Below, in pieces: positions 48,301-60,526 of a stretch of DNA of 64,000 bases. Positions within the stretch are counted from its first letter, which is position 1, and each line of letters starts with the position of its first letter. The position numbers and the translations under genes are program-made. The DNA comes from Holothuria scabra. Lineage: Eukaryota; Echinodermata; Holothuroidea; Aspidochirotida; Holothuriidae. Under the pieces are notes generated by a model. The model ran no database searches. It was not told where the DNA came from and was given only the letters and a program-made list of their open reading frames with translations. Location: positions 42,690,879 to 42,754,878 of the forward strand of contig CM074187.1 in the NCBI GenBank assembly GCA_037179385.1, written 5' to 3'.

Positions 48301-49200
48301 TGATTTGTTCAGTGCAAATGAATATTTCAATAAAAAACCCAAATGTTTAGTACCTGTTTTTTACTTGATTCAGTTCCACAATAACTGCCTTGTAACTGTT
48401 AAAAAAAAAAAAGCACCATTCCCACCTGATCATAGGTGGGAATGGCTTGGTGTACAACTTGGCTCCTGTGGTCTAATATACAGTTGTTAGCAGGTTTCTT
48501 CAGTATAGAAGAAACAATGCCAGAAACTCAGAAAAGTGGGAATTTATTACTGCAAAATGCCAATTGCAAACTTAATGTATGGTTCCCTTGGTCAAAGTTA
48601 TAGGTGGGCTCAGGGAGTCAACTTGCTTCAAGTCCCCTCCTACAATGTGTGATCTGAAGGGTTTTAAAGGCTATTTGTTTAGGTATGTTCAAACATTACT
48701 GCAAAGTTGTCTTCTTCTTAAATAAGAAATCAAGGTACTGACATGTTATTTTTATGGAAATGAAAAGGGAGATTTTATCCTCCTACTAGATTTTTGAGGA
48801 CAAATACCCCTAACCCCCACCTCTAATGGAAACTGTGTGGATAAAACATTCTTCTACACTCAACAAATTAAAGATGAAAACACTTCACAGCATGTCTAAA
48901 CACAGATAGGCTAAATGTGAATTGTCTGATATGTGTTGGGTTTAAACTTCAACCTATAGGAATCATCTTTGACTAATCAAGGTAGAGGTAATGTTTGTAT
49001 TTATGTAGAAGTACAATTACTACTAAGCACTGAGTACTCTGTCTAGAGATTCCTATTAATGGACTGGATATATTCTGGACATATTATTAAACCTGATTGG
49101 CAGTATGTATGGAGTAGTTTGTATCAATACTGTGACACACTAAGGACAGTGCAGAGATGGAGCATCTAAGAGTATTTATTGACTAGAGTCTAAGGTCAAA
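48301..49200 (+). other. RNF180: RNF180 3' UTR and flank
   Basis: An AATAAA signal at 48329-48334 lies only 29 bases after the stop, so a very short 3' UTR is possible, though a distal site may be used. The hexamer is followed by AT-rich DNA with an A11 run near 48402. A 'gattcaggtggg/aggtgggaatgg' inverted word pair near 48420-48445 could form a hairpin. No other gene is seen. Confidence 0.5.
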
Positions 49201-49234
49201 ATGGCAGAACGTCCAACCGTGGAGGCCAAAGAAG
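49201..49234 (+). CDS. Speculative first coding exon of an unknown downstream gene
   Basis: An ATG in strong context (caaaATGg) starts an 11-residue reading, MAERPTVEAKE, ending at a plausible donor (gaag|gtacga). CpG dinucleotides become more frequent just downstream (49240-49510), as at some promoters. Without a following exon in the window this remains weak. If unspliced, the frame continues to only 47 residues. I do not recognise the peptide; it shares only its first five residues with POLE3. Confidence 0.2.
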
Positions 49235-49931
49235 GTACGAATTTGCAGTGTCTCGACCAACCAGTCATTTCTTCTTTGTGTGCTCTTTCTCTGACAGTTT
49301 GCCACTTTTTCGGGCTTGCCTACATATGGGGTGCACAGAATTAACCTCACCATATGCCTTTCAAAAACTGAAAGGAATAAAATGCGTGCTTTTTAAATAC
49401 ACCACAATTTCTTTCATTGCATGCACTAACGAAATCGGGTTATGTACAGTGCATAGACGCACTACCACAACCAGTTGGATAACGTTTGTGCGTGCACGTG
49501 TGCGCTTCCTTAACAAAACAAAATACCCATGTTTATGAAACCCTGAGCATGTCTTTTTTTGTCATAGCCTACATTCAAGTTACGGGCAGCAGTTGTTTTC
49601 TCGTTAACTATTAAAATGGGCTGCGTATATTTTTATCTTGTAAACAGCTGTGTACGTCTTCTCAGTCAAGATGAAATACTGTACACTTGGGGTTTTGGAT
49701 AATTAGCCTAGGATTTGTAGTTCAAGGTCTCACACGCGAAGGTAAGTGCCAATTACCTATTCCAGTCTATATTATCTAAGGTGGACTACTAAAGCCTCCA
49801 TTTGTAATTGACACCCAGGGTTTCGTAGTGAATTCTGTTGCTAAAGTAGCGTTTTGTTAACTTGCATTACATTCACGCTGTATATGTGTTGTATCAAGTC
49901 AAAGGAAGACAGTAGTTAACAGCCTCTATGC
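49235..49931. other. No gene recognised; CpG-containing
   Basis: CpG-containing DNA (for example gtgcgtgcacgtgtgcgc near 49488) with a frame of 96 codons that shows no domain. It may be promoter-proximal if the exon at 49201 is real. Confidence 0.4.
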
Positions 49932-49935
49932 TTAA

Positions 49936-50091
49936 CCCTTTACTGTTTTGCTCCAATCAGGGCATATTTGCGCGCCTCGGGAGTGGGCGGAAAAGCGGAC
50001 GTGGCATGCCCCGCATCAGCTTCCGATGAAAAGATGGGTGACAGCCGCACTCTCTGTCTGGGTCCAAAAGGACCCAAACAATGGTGTAGGG
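49936..50091. mobile_element. 156-bp TTAA-flanked MITE (piggyBac-like ends)
   Basis: TTAA at 49932-49935 and 50092-50095 encloses a segment that begins CCCTTTAC and ends GTAGGG. The larger inverted pair gcttaaccct / agggttaagc spans 49930-49939 and 50088-50097. Inside is a hairpin gggtcc-aaaa-ggaccc near 50060-50076. It is GC-rich in an AT-rich setting and non-coding. TTAA targets with CCC/GGG ends are typical of the piggyBac superfamily. Confidence 0.7.
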
Positions 50092-50097
50092 TTAAGC

Positions 50098-51041
50098 GAG
50101 GCAGCTGAGTAGGCAACTTGGTATCTTTTACCCTTTCTTCACGACTCTGAAAGTTCAAAATAAATCTCAGACATAGGTGACATGCTACTTATTTATGACG
50201 CCAACTTTTGCAAAGTTGAACTCAATGTAAAATAATGTTCCTACAACAATAAAAGTATTGCTGTTTGAAAATTGCAAAAATGTTGTCGCCACATTGCAAC
50301 TGCTGACTGTCAGGGACTAAACCATTGTGTACCTTGCTCTTGCTTTCAAATTGGCCGAAATTTTGTACAGGGCATGTGTTAGACTGTGGTCTTTAGTCAA
50401 TAAATACCCTTAGTGGGGCATTATGGGCAGTCTGTAATGCACTTCATACACAGGTAAACATGTTGATCCAGGGTGAGCAGTGACCTCTCACTGCAAATGA
50501 CATAATGAACACACATTCAAATTTTTGCATCTGCTAGACATTTTCAATCATGAGGGTTCAATACAAACAAAATGTCCAGTAAGCCTGCAGGTTGCAGGTC
50601 AAGGTTTGGTTAATCAGTGAACATTATCGGCCTGAATTGGCAACATGATGTCTGATACTGTTTACGCTTGTTTTGATTATACATACAAAGATAAACATTT
50701 TTTGATAGCACTGAGGAGTTAATCGTAGTTTGGCAGTGTGGTGTTAGGATACCATTAAATCATGCTGGTAGTAAGAGGGGAATGTTGATATCTTTGTTTG
50801 GCAGTAAAGTATACTCCTATATGTGGGTGTGATCACTAAACTTGGTTTAACTGACTCATTTACATGATATCTGATTCAGTTGGTATGGTATGTCATACAA
50901 GCCATTACAGTACATTTCATTAGTATAAAGGTGCATGTTCAGCAGTACATGGGTATTGTATTTAATGTTTATCAATGACTACATGTGTGGAAACTAACAA
51001 AAGAAAGTATACCTTTCATGTGCAAATCGTGCAACCACATC
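50098..51041. other. No gene recognised
   Basis: AT-rich non-coding DNA with no recognisable coding, RNA or repeat structure beyond short words. Confidence 0.45.
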
Positions 51042-54009
51042 ACAGACTTCCTATATACATGGACAGAGCATGTTATGCATACATCCTATCCGTAGATTGT
51101 CGCCACCATCTGGGGCTAAAAAGGCACACCAAGATGGCCACTGTGAAGCTGTAATTTGTATGATTTGATGAATCTGTAATATTTTCACCAAAATTTCATT
51201 TTTATTGGGAAATAATGTCATATTCCTGTAATATGTGTAGTGACTTTACCTTAACTTGTATTATTTTGAAAATATTTCAACTTTCTTGCAAAATCTGTTG
51301 ATTTACTTGGGCAAGGCCAAACTTTCACATAAAACCATAGCAGGCAGCCATCTTGCTATGCCGTTTTGATTCCTTGCCGAAGGCAGGCAAGGAATCTATG
51401 CGATGTTGATGTCGTGTGTGTGTATGTGTGTGCGTATGTGACGCCCGCTTGTAAACACGATATCTCAAGAAGGGTATTTCTGAGAGTCTCAAACTTGGTA
51501 TGTAGATTGCCCTTATTGAGTAGATGATCCCTATTGTCTTTGGTGGAGGTCAAAGTTCGTTTGAGGTCACCAGGGGCCAAATGGTAAATGCCTTGGAAAT
51601 AGCTCGTAAACACGATATCTCCAGAAGGAAAAATGTGAGTGATCTCGTATTTACCATGTGGATTGCCCATATTGAGTAGATGATCCCTATTGTTTTTGGT
51701 GGAGGTCAAAGGTCATTTGGGGTCACCAGAGGTAAAAAGGTCAAAACCTTGTAAACACTGTATCTCAAGAAGGGTAACTGTGAGGGCTCTTATACATAGC
51801 ATGTGGATTGTCCATGTTAAGTAGATGATCCCTGTTGTTTTTGGTGGAGGTCAAAGGTCATTTGGGGTCACCAGAGGTCAAAACAGCAAAACTTTGTAAA
51901 CAGTAGATCTCAAGAAGGGTAACTGTGAGGGATCTCATACTTAGCATGTGGATTGCCCATATTGATTAAATGATCCCTATTGTTTTTACTGGAGGTCAAA
52001 GGTCATTTAGGGTCATCAGACGTTAAACCTTGCACATATTATATCTCAAAAAGGGTAACTGTTAAGGTTAATATTCATTAGTGCATAGGGTTAAGAGTTT
52101 TGAATGGCATGGGTAATGTAAGATGCATAGGTAAGCTTTTGAAATCCACTTCATTATGTAAATGATCAAGTTGGGTAATTTCACAATATATGTACTAAAG
52201 CAATTTCACTGTATTAAGAATGTCTAAAGTGCATAAAAGTGCATTTGGTACAGTGTTTATGTTGATTTTAGTTTGAAGTTTTGCCCTATAACATTTAGTT
52301 TCAGCATTAATATGCATAAAGAGTAAGTGGGTAGAACAAAATCTGAAAAAGTTAAAAAGGAAAAAAATGTTCATCAGGCTGACACGTTCGTTAATTTATC
52401 TTTGTCATAGGTATGCTGATTTTGCCATAAGTATCTCGGCCTATAGATTTTCATGAAATATATTTCCTACTCTTAAGTGGAAGTTTCTAGCAGTGTCTGG
52501 AACATGTGAGTTAAACAAAGGCTGTATGAGGGTTATTTGAGTACATAGTCTGAACATATTGGAGAAAGCTTCCATGCCCACAAAGCAGAGGAATTGTTCA
52601 GTGGGGAACTTCATAAGTGTTAACTTTGAACAGATCAAGTGCTCTGTATGATGCCCAAAATTTCTTTTAGAGCATACAGACATTGTTTCTTCCATAACTC
52701 TAAAGAAAAAATGAAGATAACATTAAATTAAGTATCAAAGATTGTTAAAAGTTACAGACAAACCTTGTGCCACTGTCCTCATAAGGACATGTAAGTGGGA
52801 ACTAGATAATTAAATACACCACGGGTAATTAGTTTTATAAAAAGAACTAAATAACTGATCATTTGGATCAAATACCCTTGAGCACACTTGAACTGAGATT
52901 GTCTAATTGAATGAATCAAATTGTAACTGACCCACCAGAGTCTGTGAAAATTGCTGGTCACTGTTATCTTACCTAATTTATCACATTTGACTGCCACAGT
53001 GTCCTGAGGGGTTTTCTCATTGAATCATACAGCTCAATGGATTTAACCATTTCCTACCTGTCTGGCACTTATTTAGCCCTCTCAGTAAGGCTTGTTTTTC
53101 AGAAAGTACTGTAGTTCATGTAATCAAAACAATCATTATAGTATCACTGTGTATCAAACGAGGGAGTTGCAACTCCCTGATCAAAAAAAGGACACTTGAC
53201 TTGTACTCTGTTATGTGGTGTTCCTACAAGCAGACAATTTAAGGCAAATACAAATCTTGTTAATTTCTGGATTAATAGGGTTCCCATTTTTTGTTAATTT
53301 TCAAGGACATCATAGTCATTGGAAAGGGCATTACACCAAAAAACAAATACAAAAGGATCACCACTAATAGGCAAGGTTACACCTTTCTGTTGAGATGTCT
53401 CTACTGTATGTTCCAATTTATGGATGACTGTTAGGATTAGGGCTTGTTCTAATACTAACCTCAATGCAGTCAACTTTTTGGATCATAGAGACATCATTAT
53501 AGAGAGCCATCCTCAGTACTCAAAATTTTGATTTAAAGGAGCATGTTTCAAAAATATCTCTTTATCAAGTTAATAGACAACATAGTTTACCAGCATCATA
53601 ACTGCGTGAGAGATTTCTTGTTTGTGGAGGTCAAAGGTTGGGGTCACAGAAGGGCAAAACCTTGTAGACATGACATTTTTATGTGGTTGTTGAACTGTGG
53701 AGGGATCTCATACTCAGTTTGTGAATTGCTCATGTTTAGCATGTTAATGGTCTTTTTAGGTAGTTGCTCCCTATTGTTTTAAGTGAGGGTGAAAGGTCAT
53801 TTTGGGTCACATGATCTCCAAAGGTTTTGACCTTACTAGTATACCTCAGTATTTGTGAGGGATCTCATGCTTGTCATGTGGGCATCCATGTTCATTATTA
53901 CAATATATCATATGGCAAGGAATCACTAAGCCTTTTGGCTTTCTAGTTTCACATGGATGGTAGCAACGATGTGCCATGTTATGCTCTGTCCATGTATAGG
54001 AAGTCTGTG
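51042..54009. mobile_element. 2.97-kb segment bounded by ~30-bp inverted repeats
   Basis: The left arm (51042-51072: cacagacttcctatatacat, then ggacagagcat) and right arm (53981-54009: atgctctgtccatgtatagg, then aagtctgtg) are inverted copies differing by a 2-base gap. Inside them lies a second inverted pair, gattccttgcc (51368-51378) and ggcaaggaatc (53914-53924), which bounds GGTCA-repeat block 6. This may be one transposon nested in another, or one composite element. No transposase is recognised. Confidence 0.7.
51368..53924 (+). repeat. GGTCA-repeat element, block 6, with gattccttgcc ends
   Basis: The left end gattccttgcc is followed at once by its inverted copy ggcaaggaatc, a terminal hairpin, then 'tatgcgatgttgatgtcg', a GT run and about five 144-155-bp units (51445-52065). 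Perfect AGGTCAAAGGTCA words lie at 51703-51715, 51848-51860 and 51993-52005. Degraded units resume at 53600-53900, ending at ggcaaggaatc. The middle (52070-53600) is unrelated AT-rich DNA. The frame at 51356-51709 (minus) is simply the repeat read in reverse. Confidence 0.9.
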
Positions 54010-57000
54010 AACCACATACACTGGTGTGATGGTAGGGGTGAATTTAATTACAGACAGGCTGAAAATGAGTTTAGGGGGTCTTGTTAATCTAACCCAGGCA
54101 CCTTTCCACATGTTAGGAACCTTTTTCAGTTCTGAGCCAGATAACTGAGCTTATTTGGGCTCCCTGGATTCAGTGATCTTATACTTAGGTCAACATACTA
54201 ACCTATGTGCTCTAGGTCAAGTAATTTTATTATTTCTATGTACCCTAAGTCAAGTCATTTAATGATTTAATTGCAACAGCATTTAATGTTACAGTACCAA
54301 TATCTTTGACATTTGTTACTATTGAAGAGAAGAGGGTTGGTTATGTGATATGAGTGTAAATCTTACATTTGTGAGGTCTCTGAGGTCAAAGTTGTTGAAT
54401 GGACAAAATATCTTCTTATATCAAGTAGAGGATATAACTGTCATTTGCTTGAGTTTGCTAACTTTCTTACTAAGTTTTCTTACTGCATTATTTCTGAATG
54501 TTTTGCAATTCTATAAGAAGTATTATAAACATATAAGGAACAAATGGGGAATTTTAAAAGCCCCCTCCCACCTACTTTGGGGGGAGGGGGTGGGAGAGTC
54601 ATGGCACAGTATCTGCTGGTACCACTTTGTGTCAAGTACAAACACCTAATTTATCAGCCTTTTTCAGTAAAATGATGATGAAAGAACATCTCAAAAGTAC
54701 ACAGTTAAGCATTAAATTGGTCTCTAAAGCCCAGAAAATTTCCACAAACCTTTCCAGTGGCCTTTCCCTAGGGTGACTGTTGAAAAAGTCACCCTTCTTG
54801 ATGGTAACAGCTTCCTATGCCAATTATGGATATGTCTTGCTGTCATTTTTAATGTTGTATACATTGTCTTTATTTTTTTTAGGCAAATATTACCTTTTTC
54901 AATTTGATTGAATTTGTATTGCTTATATGATTATGCAAAGAGCTATAATGATATTCCATAATTATGAATGAAAAAATACTCCTACTTGTTGAAAATGAAC
55001 CCACATGTTGCATTATATTTTATTTTTGATTTAAGAATACTCAAATATTGGACAACACAGGGTTCAGCTGTAATTTTTATGCAGCATCTATTCATAGCAA
55101 ACTTGTATTGTATCTCAAGAGATGTTTTATATCATAAAGACTATTTTTATAAAGAAATAGAACTTTTGGGATATTTTCAGCTTTTAAGTAAATTGCAACT
55201 TACATTGTGTGTCATTTAATGATGCAGAATGAATTATAAGATTTATTCAATTATTGACTTCCATCACAACTCCTACTAAAAGAAGAGCATTTACCTGTGC
55301 AATTGTTAGATCTGCTTACATTTTAATCACCTTTTCAAATTAAAAGCTTTATGCAGTTTTATTAGTAGCTTCACAACTGTGTGTTATAAATACAGGGTCA
55401 TTGAAGGTGAAAGCTGTATCTTTCAGTCTGGTAGTGGCTGTCTTATGATGTGTTTACTTATATGAACTAGTTATGAAACAATCATATATCTACACCAGGA
55501 GAACCAAAACCATTTTTATCATCTTGCTTAGAGCTTGTTTGAATTCCCGTGACTATGATGGGTTGTTTCTTTGCCCTCCCACCCATCTGGAAAAAAAAAT
55601 TGAAATAAAATCAACATGGTAATTTTTTGTAATTTAGATGAATGTGACTAAAACTATTACATTCTTAATGAAAATGAATGTGTCCATCCTGTTGTCCCTA
55701 TATTTTAATTTAGAGGACTGCATTGTATGCTTTTACAAAGTAAATTAAGAATGAATGTCTTAACCTTCATGGTTTTAAAACATTTTCGCAATTTTTAAGG
55801 AAAAGTTGATATTATTTGCAAACTTAAGGGTTAATAAACAAATCAAAATTTATGAAAAAAGTTTACTTTCTTTTTACAAGTGTATTGCTCTTGATTTTTT
55901 CAGTGATGAACTTTTCACATATGTTTTTATGTAAATTTAAGATGTTCAGCATGAAGAATCATCTTCCCCATCCTTAAACATTGCTGACATTCACAAGAAT
56001 TAAAGGAATCTATTTGCATTCACTTTCTGCTCTCCATCTTTAATATTCCTTGTTAAATATTTATACCTTCATACCCTAAGGTCACTTCTCTTATTTTCAA
56101 ACAGAGTCTCTGAGTGAGAAATGTATATCCCAAACTTCAAAATTTTCTAGGATTCTACTTTTTCTTAACATTCATGGAACATCTTGAATCCAATTCCTGC
56201 CCTCCCCCAATCTTTTTCCTTCAACACTTAGTGCTATTATTGATGTTATACAGCTTGCCCTCACTATGAAAATGTAGTATAAAGGCAAGTATTTTCCAGT
56301 AGTTATGTTTGTCCCAAACAGATGTAGACAATGATATTCTTATGCAGCATGGGGATGGGAAATGTTTTGCTTACTAAGTGGCTGTTTTGTGAGGGTGGGT
56401 TGGAGATTTGTTAAAATCATTGTGAGACTAAACATGATGCTAACATGCTAGTCAGTTCCTGATGCCTATAATTCTACAGGTGGTAATTTTTTTTTTCTTT
56501 TCTCTTGCCCTTGCCAACACCCACCTTTTTGATTGTCATTTGTTCAAATTATGCCTGAAGTTGTGTAATAACTGAAATATTTTAGAATCAACAACAAAAA
56601 GTGCATCTAAACAATGGTTTGCCAATTTTTGAGTTGTATTTGTGTTTTGGAAAATAAAGCCTGCAAACTCCAGACAAGTCACATACAAACACATCATGAC
56701 ATCTTGAACAATATTTTATATACAGTATCCTTTACAACTATCCAGTAATGTTCTTAAAAAAACACGCAATGTTAGACATTCCCTGGAACAATACTTCAAT
56801 CCTTTATAGCTGAATGCCTGTCACTCTTCAAGTCATTCTCCCTGTGGACCTAAAATATTTCCATTATATATCAAAGCACTTTTGCAAAATTTAAAAAAAA
56901 AAAAAAAAAAAAACCTTTTACAAGAAAATTCTGACTTCCCTCAAGGAGTTCTAACATTATAAAACCAAACTCAGGCCTATGTGCTTCTTTTTATATATAT

Positions 57001-57417
57001 TTGTATGTCATTGTGTGGAAGTTTGTTGCCATATGGTGTCCAAGATATGATCTGCATTATCAAATATTTTTAGAGATAAAAATTATACATCTAAATTTCA
57101 GAGCAACTTTTTAATGTTAAAATGATTCTAACTTTCAACAAACCTTACTTGCATTTAAGTGCAGCCTGGGTGGAAGTGTACACGAAGTTAAAATATGATC
57201 TTTTCGGTGACACTTATACATCATCAACCTGCAACAGCTTTGTTGCATGTAACAGGAATGACCCAAGAAACATTTCACAGTGTAACATTACAGAAAACAA
57301 CAAATTTTGGGAAAACTTGAATTGTCTATGTCCCTTTCCCCCTCCTTTCATCTCCTAGCTCTGTTTGAGCTTCACATCAACAAGAAATGAAGCAGAAGAA
57401 AGATCATATATATCAGA
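54010..57417. other. Long AT-rich stretch, no gene recognised
   Basis: Open frames at 54350-54649 and 54968-55219 are rich in Leu, Phe, Ile and Tyr, as chance frames in AT-rich DNA tend to be. The frame at 57122-57358 (78 codons) has four Cys residues but no recognisable domain. A21-type tract near 56892-56912. No splice-bounded exon is apparent. Confidence 0.45.
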
Positions 57418-57546
57418 CTGGGCACACTGCACCAAACTAACTGGATACACTGAGCCAACCTAACTGGGCAAACTCCACCAACCTGGCTGGGCACAATTCA
57501 CATACCTCACTGGGCACACTTTACCAACCTGATGGACACACTTCAC
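57418..57546 (+). repeat. 23-bp minisatellite, five and a half units
   Basis: Units of 23 bases starting ctgggcacact or a variant follow each other without gaps, with an inner 'ccaacct' box: starts at 57418, 57441, 57464, 57487 and 57510, then a partial unit from 57533. The period stays exact despite substitutions. Confidence 0.9.
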
Positions 57547-58849
57547 TTTTATCTATGCAATGACTGCAGAGTGAAAAATGTTTAAAAGTATCATTAAAAC
57601 TTGTCCAAAATTTTGTAAGGAATAGAGAAATAAAGGAATGATTTCCAGTGCAAGAAAAAATCTTTATTGTCCAGCAATCAAGCCTATTTCATGTGCAGAC
57701 CTAGTCAAAATTTACTTATTGCTCAAATCTCCTTCCAAATACCAACAATTCCAAGCAAGAATGTTTCCCACATTGCTGACTTTTTATCCATGATGACACC
57801 ACAAAGTCTAAGAGCTATATATAAATACCAACAGGAATAGAGGCAGAAATGTTGGTCAATGTTTGATTTATACAATATCCACATTCATGCAAAGTACATA
57901 CTTCCTGTAATTTTACCCATTGACATTCATAATGAAAGGTATATTTTAATCATATGTAGCCATAGCCATAGCCAGAAGTGTTCTAGTCATGTACTTATCC
58001 AATCACATTGTTCCCTGAACAACATGAAAACTTAATATATTTTGTATGCACTGTGAAAGCATTAAGTGCAGTTACAGACTTGGTTAGGTTATATAGGGAT
58101 TTAACCTGGTTTAATCTACCAACCCTTTTCTAATTGTAGGGGGCACTGGGTTGTTACTGCAGATGTTAACTGAGACTGATAACCAAATATGACTATATCA
58201 TAATGTAACATGTATATGCGACCCCAACTTACTCAAAGATGAAAACCCTGAGTGACAAATTACACTGAGCCAGTAGCAAAAGACTGTCGCAGCACCTACC
58301 CCAGCTTGGATGCCACCTACTTTTTACATATACAAGTCTTTTTTCCACCAAATAATACCTGATTACTGATTAAAACTATTCCCGAGGTGAGGCAAGTTTT
58401 GAAAAGCCAGGCATATGGTAATGACAAATGGAGCATGATAAGAGTTTATACGTGGTAACATACAATAATGATACAAAATGCTTCTTTAATGTTCTACACA
58501 ACATGCCTTAGTGAACTCCTACAAAATATTAAATGCTTTTAAAAGTATCTCAAGTTTACAATGTGATACTCATATCCAGAGTAAAGAAAAACATTTTTTA
58601 AAGATGCTGGAAACACTTTTTTCAGTCAGCCCTGCTGTGTAGCTGAAAAACAGTCTTGGGCCACTGTAACTTGCTGTAGAAGTACTGTAACTTGCACAGC
58701 TTTCCATAACTGAAGAAATTCCTGTTTGGAAGCATCCATGACATTCTCATTTCAGCAAAGTTCTTTTCTTTTCTTTTACTGGTTAATCACCAGTAAGGGC
58801 AGGATCACATTTGACAGATATTTGCCCTTCTGTGTTTCAAACAAATTTG
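57547..58849. other. No gene recognised
   Basis: AT-rich non-coding DNA with no clear repeat structure. Confidence 0.45.
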
Positions 58850-59264
58850 AAGCCCCTGTCACACTACAATGAACTACAATGAATTCACATCAGATTCTGA
58901 TCCGATTTTTGAAGGTCTTTGTTAAAATCATCTACATTTCTGGTCAGAAACAGCCAAAAATTTGTCAACCTGTGTAAATATATGATTTGCATTTGATACC
59001 TATGAAAATAAAATGCCAACTGACTTTTTTGTGACATCACACCAACATACATTTTTTAACAGATAGCATAGTCTGATAAAATCTCTCTGTGGATGTGACA
59101 TCACAAAATAATTAGCATAAATTTAATTTTCGTAGATCTGTGGTACAATGCATATTATAAACACAGCTTGGCAGATTTTTGGCTCTTTCCAACCAGAGTT
59201 GGAAAAAATTGGAACAAAAACTAACAAAACATGATCTGAATTTGTTGTAGTGTGACCGTGACTT
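58850..59264. mobile_element. 415-bp MITE with GTCACACTACAA ends
   Basis: The left end aagcccctgtcacactacaa (58850-58869) matches the reverse complement of the right end ttgtagtgtgaccgtgactt (59245-59264), with three mismatches. Inside, the left side has an extra 'tgaactacaatg' duplication, and 'cagattctgatc' faces 'gatctgaatt'. No coding potential and no clear target duplication. Confidence 0.8.
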
Positions 59265-59469
59265 CATTCACTGGACCAACAGAGCTAATATTTCGCTGAT
59301 TCACCAGTATCACATAAGACAGTTGATGATGATAAACCACTGCACTGTTTAGTTTTCAATCAACAAGACTCTCTACCTGCCTCTGTATTTCTTTTAAGTC
59401 TGTGAACAAACATAGAATCATAAATGATCATCAAATTTAATCAAGAAACAGAAAGCCACCAGGCTTAGT

Positions 59470-60526
59470 GATTCCTTGCCATCAAATACCTTGCCTTCTT
59501 TCAAACTGACAGTGTTTGATGGATTTTCCTTTACAGGTTAGGCACAGAATTTTTGCAATTTTACCACTGGTGACCTCAAATGACCTTTCACCTCTACCAA
59601 AAACAATAGGCTTCTTTCTCTCAACATGACAAATCGATATACCCAAATATGAAGAGTATTGGTCATTCCTATCTGAAGATATCGTGTTTACAAGCCATTT
59701 TTGGTATTTTCGCAATTTTACTGCTGGTCACCTTAAATGGCCTTTGATCTCTACTGAAACCAATAGGCTTCTTTCTCTCAACATGACATATCTATATACC
59801 TAAAATGAAGAGTATCAGTCACTCCTATCTGAAGATATCATGTTTACAAGCCATTTTGGCATTTTCGTGATTTTACCACTGGTGACCTCAAATGACCTTT
59901 CACCTCTACCAAAAACAATAGGGTTCTTCCTCTCAACATGAAAAATCTATATACCAAGTATGAAGAGCGTCGGTCACTCCTATCTGAAGATATCGTGTTT
60001 ACAAGCCATTTTTGGTGTTTTCGCAATTTTACCGCTTGTGACCTCAAATGACCCATGACCTCTACCAAAAACCATAGGGTTCTTCCCCTCAACATAAAAA
60101 ATCTATATACCAAATATGAAAAGTGTCTAACATTCCTACCTCAAGATATCATGTTTACAAGCAAGTGTCACAAACACACACACATACACACACACACACA
60201 GGACATACCCGCATTCAATGCCTTACGGGGTACACAGGACTGTTCCCCGTGAGGAAATGGTCGGAATTCCCCTTCAGCCATTTAAGTCACATGGCATGTG
60301 AATGCCGCGAACGAGGGCGGGCTCTTGCATATCACCTGACAGAGCTCATTGCAGTGTCCGAATTTTTGGGTAGCTACGCCAGTTATGAGCTGTGTGTGAG
60401 CGAGGAAAGACGTCCGAGGCCTCAGCTCTCGTGAGTGGCCTGTACCCCCCAAGGTATCATTTACAGGCTCACACGCACACGACATCAACATCGCATAGAT
60501 TTCTTGCCTGCCTATGGCAAGGAATC
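59470..60526 (-). repeat. GGTCA-repeat element, block 7, reverse orientation
   Basis: It is bounded by gattccttgcc (59470-59480) and ggcaaggaatc (60516-60526). The flank 'ggcttagt' at 59463-59469 is also found, reversed, beside the right end of block 6, so the true end extends further. Four units of about 144-150 bp show diverged receptor-like words (tgacctttcacct, tgacccatgacct). Between the CA run near 60175-60200 and 'acacgcacacgacatcaa' near 60471 is an extra ~270-bp GC-rich insert not present in block 6. Confidence 0.9.
60200..60470. other. GC-rich ~270-bp insert inside GGTCA-repeat block 7
   Basis: In block 6 the GT run is directly followed by the 'gacatcaacatcgcatagat' end region (in reverse). 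Here about 270 bp of CpG-containing sequence separates them. Both strands are open (60123-60434 + and 60282-60491 -). On the + strand the peptide includes CRERGRALAYHLTELIAVSEF, which is not low-complexity, but I do not recognise it. Captured genomic DNA is one explanation. Confidence 0.5.

Noticed and set aside
49201..49240. POLE3 first exon, because the peptide begins MAERP
   Set aside because: Only the first five residues agree with vertebrate POLE3 and the following residues do not.
51356..51709. 117-codon minus-strand frame, and similar frames at 59482-60113, 61180-61819 and 63178-63411
   Set aside because: They begin or run with the same peptide words ([19 protein letters not shown]) because they translate the 144-bp repeat. 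They are not genes.
51368..52065. Regularly spaced repeats that might recall a CRISPR array
   Set aside because: The whole unit is repeated, not a short repeat between unique spacers, and the host is a eukaryote.
54350..55219. Hydrophobic open frames that could be read as membrane proteins
   Set aside because: In AT-rich DNA chance frames are rich in Leu, Phe, Ile and Tyr. No motif and no splice context supports them.
57122..57358. 78-codon Cys-containing frame
   Set aside because: No signal peptide or recognisable Cys pattern. It is isolated in non-coding DNA.
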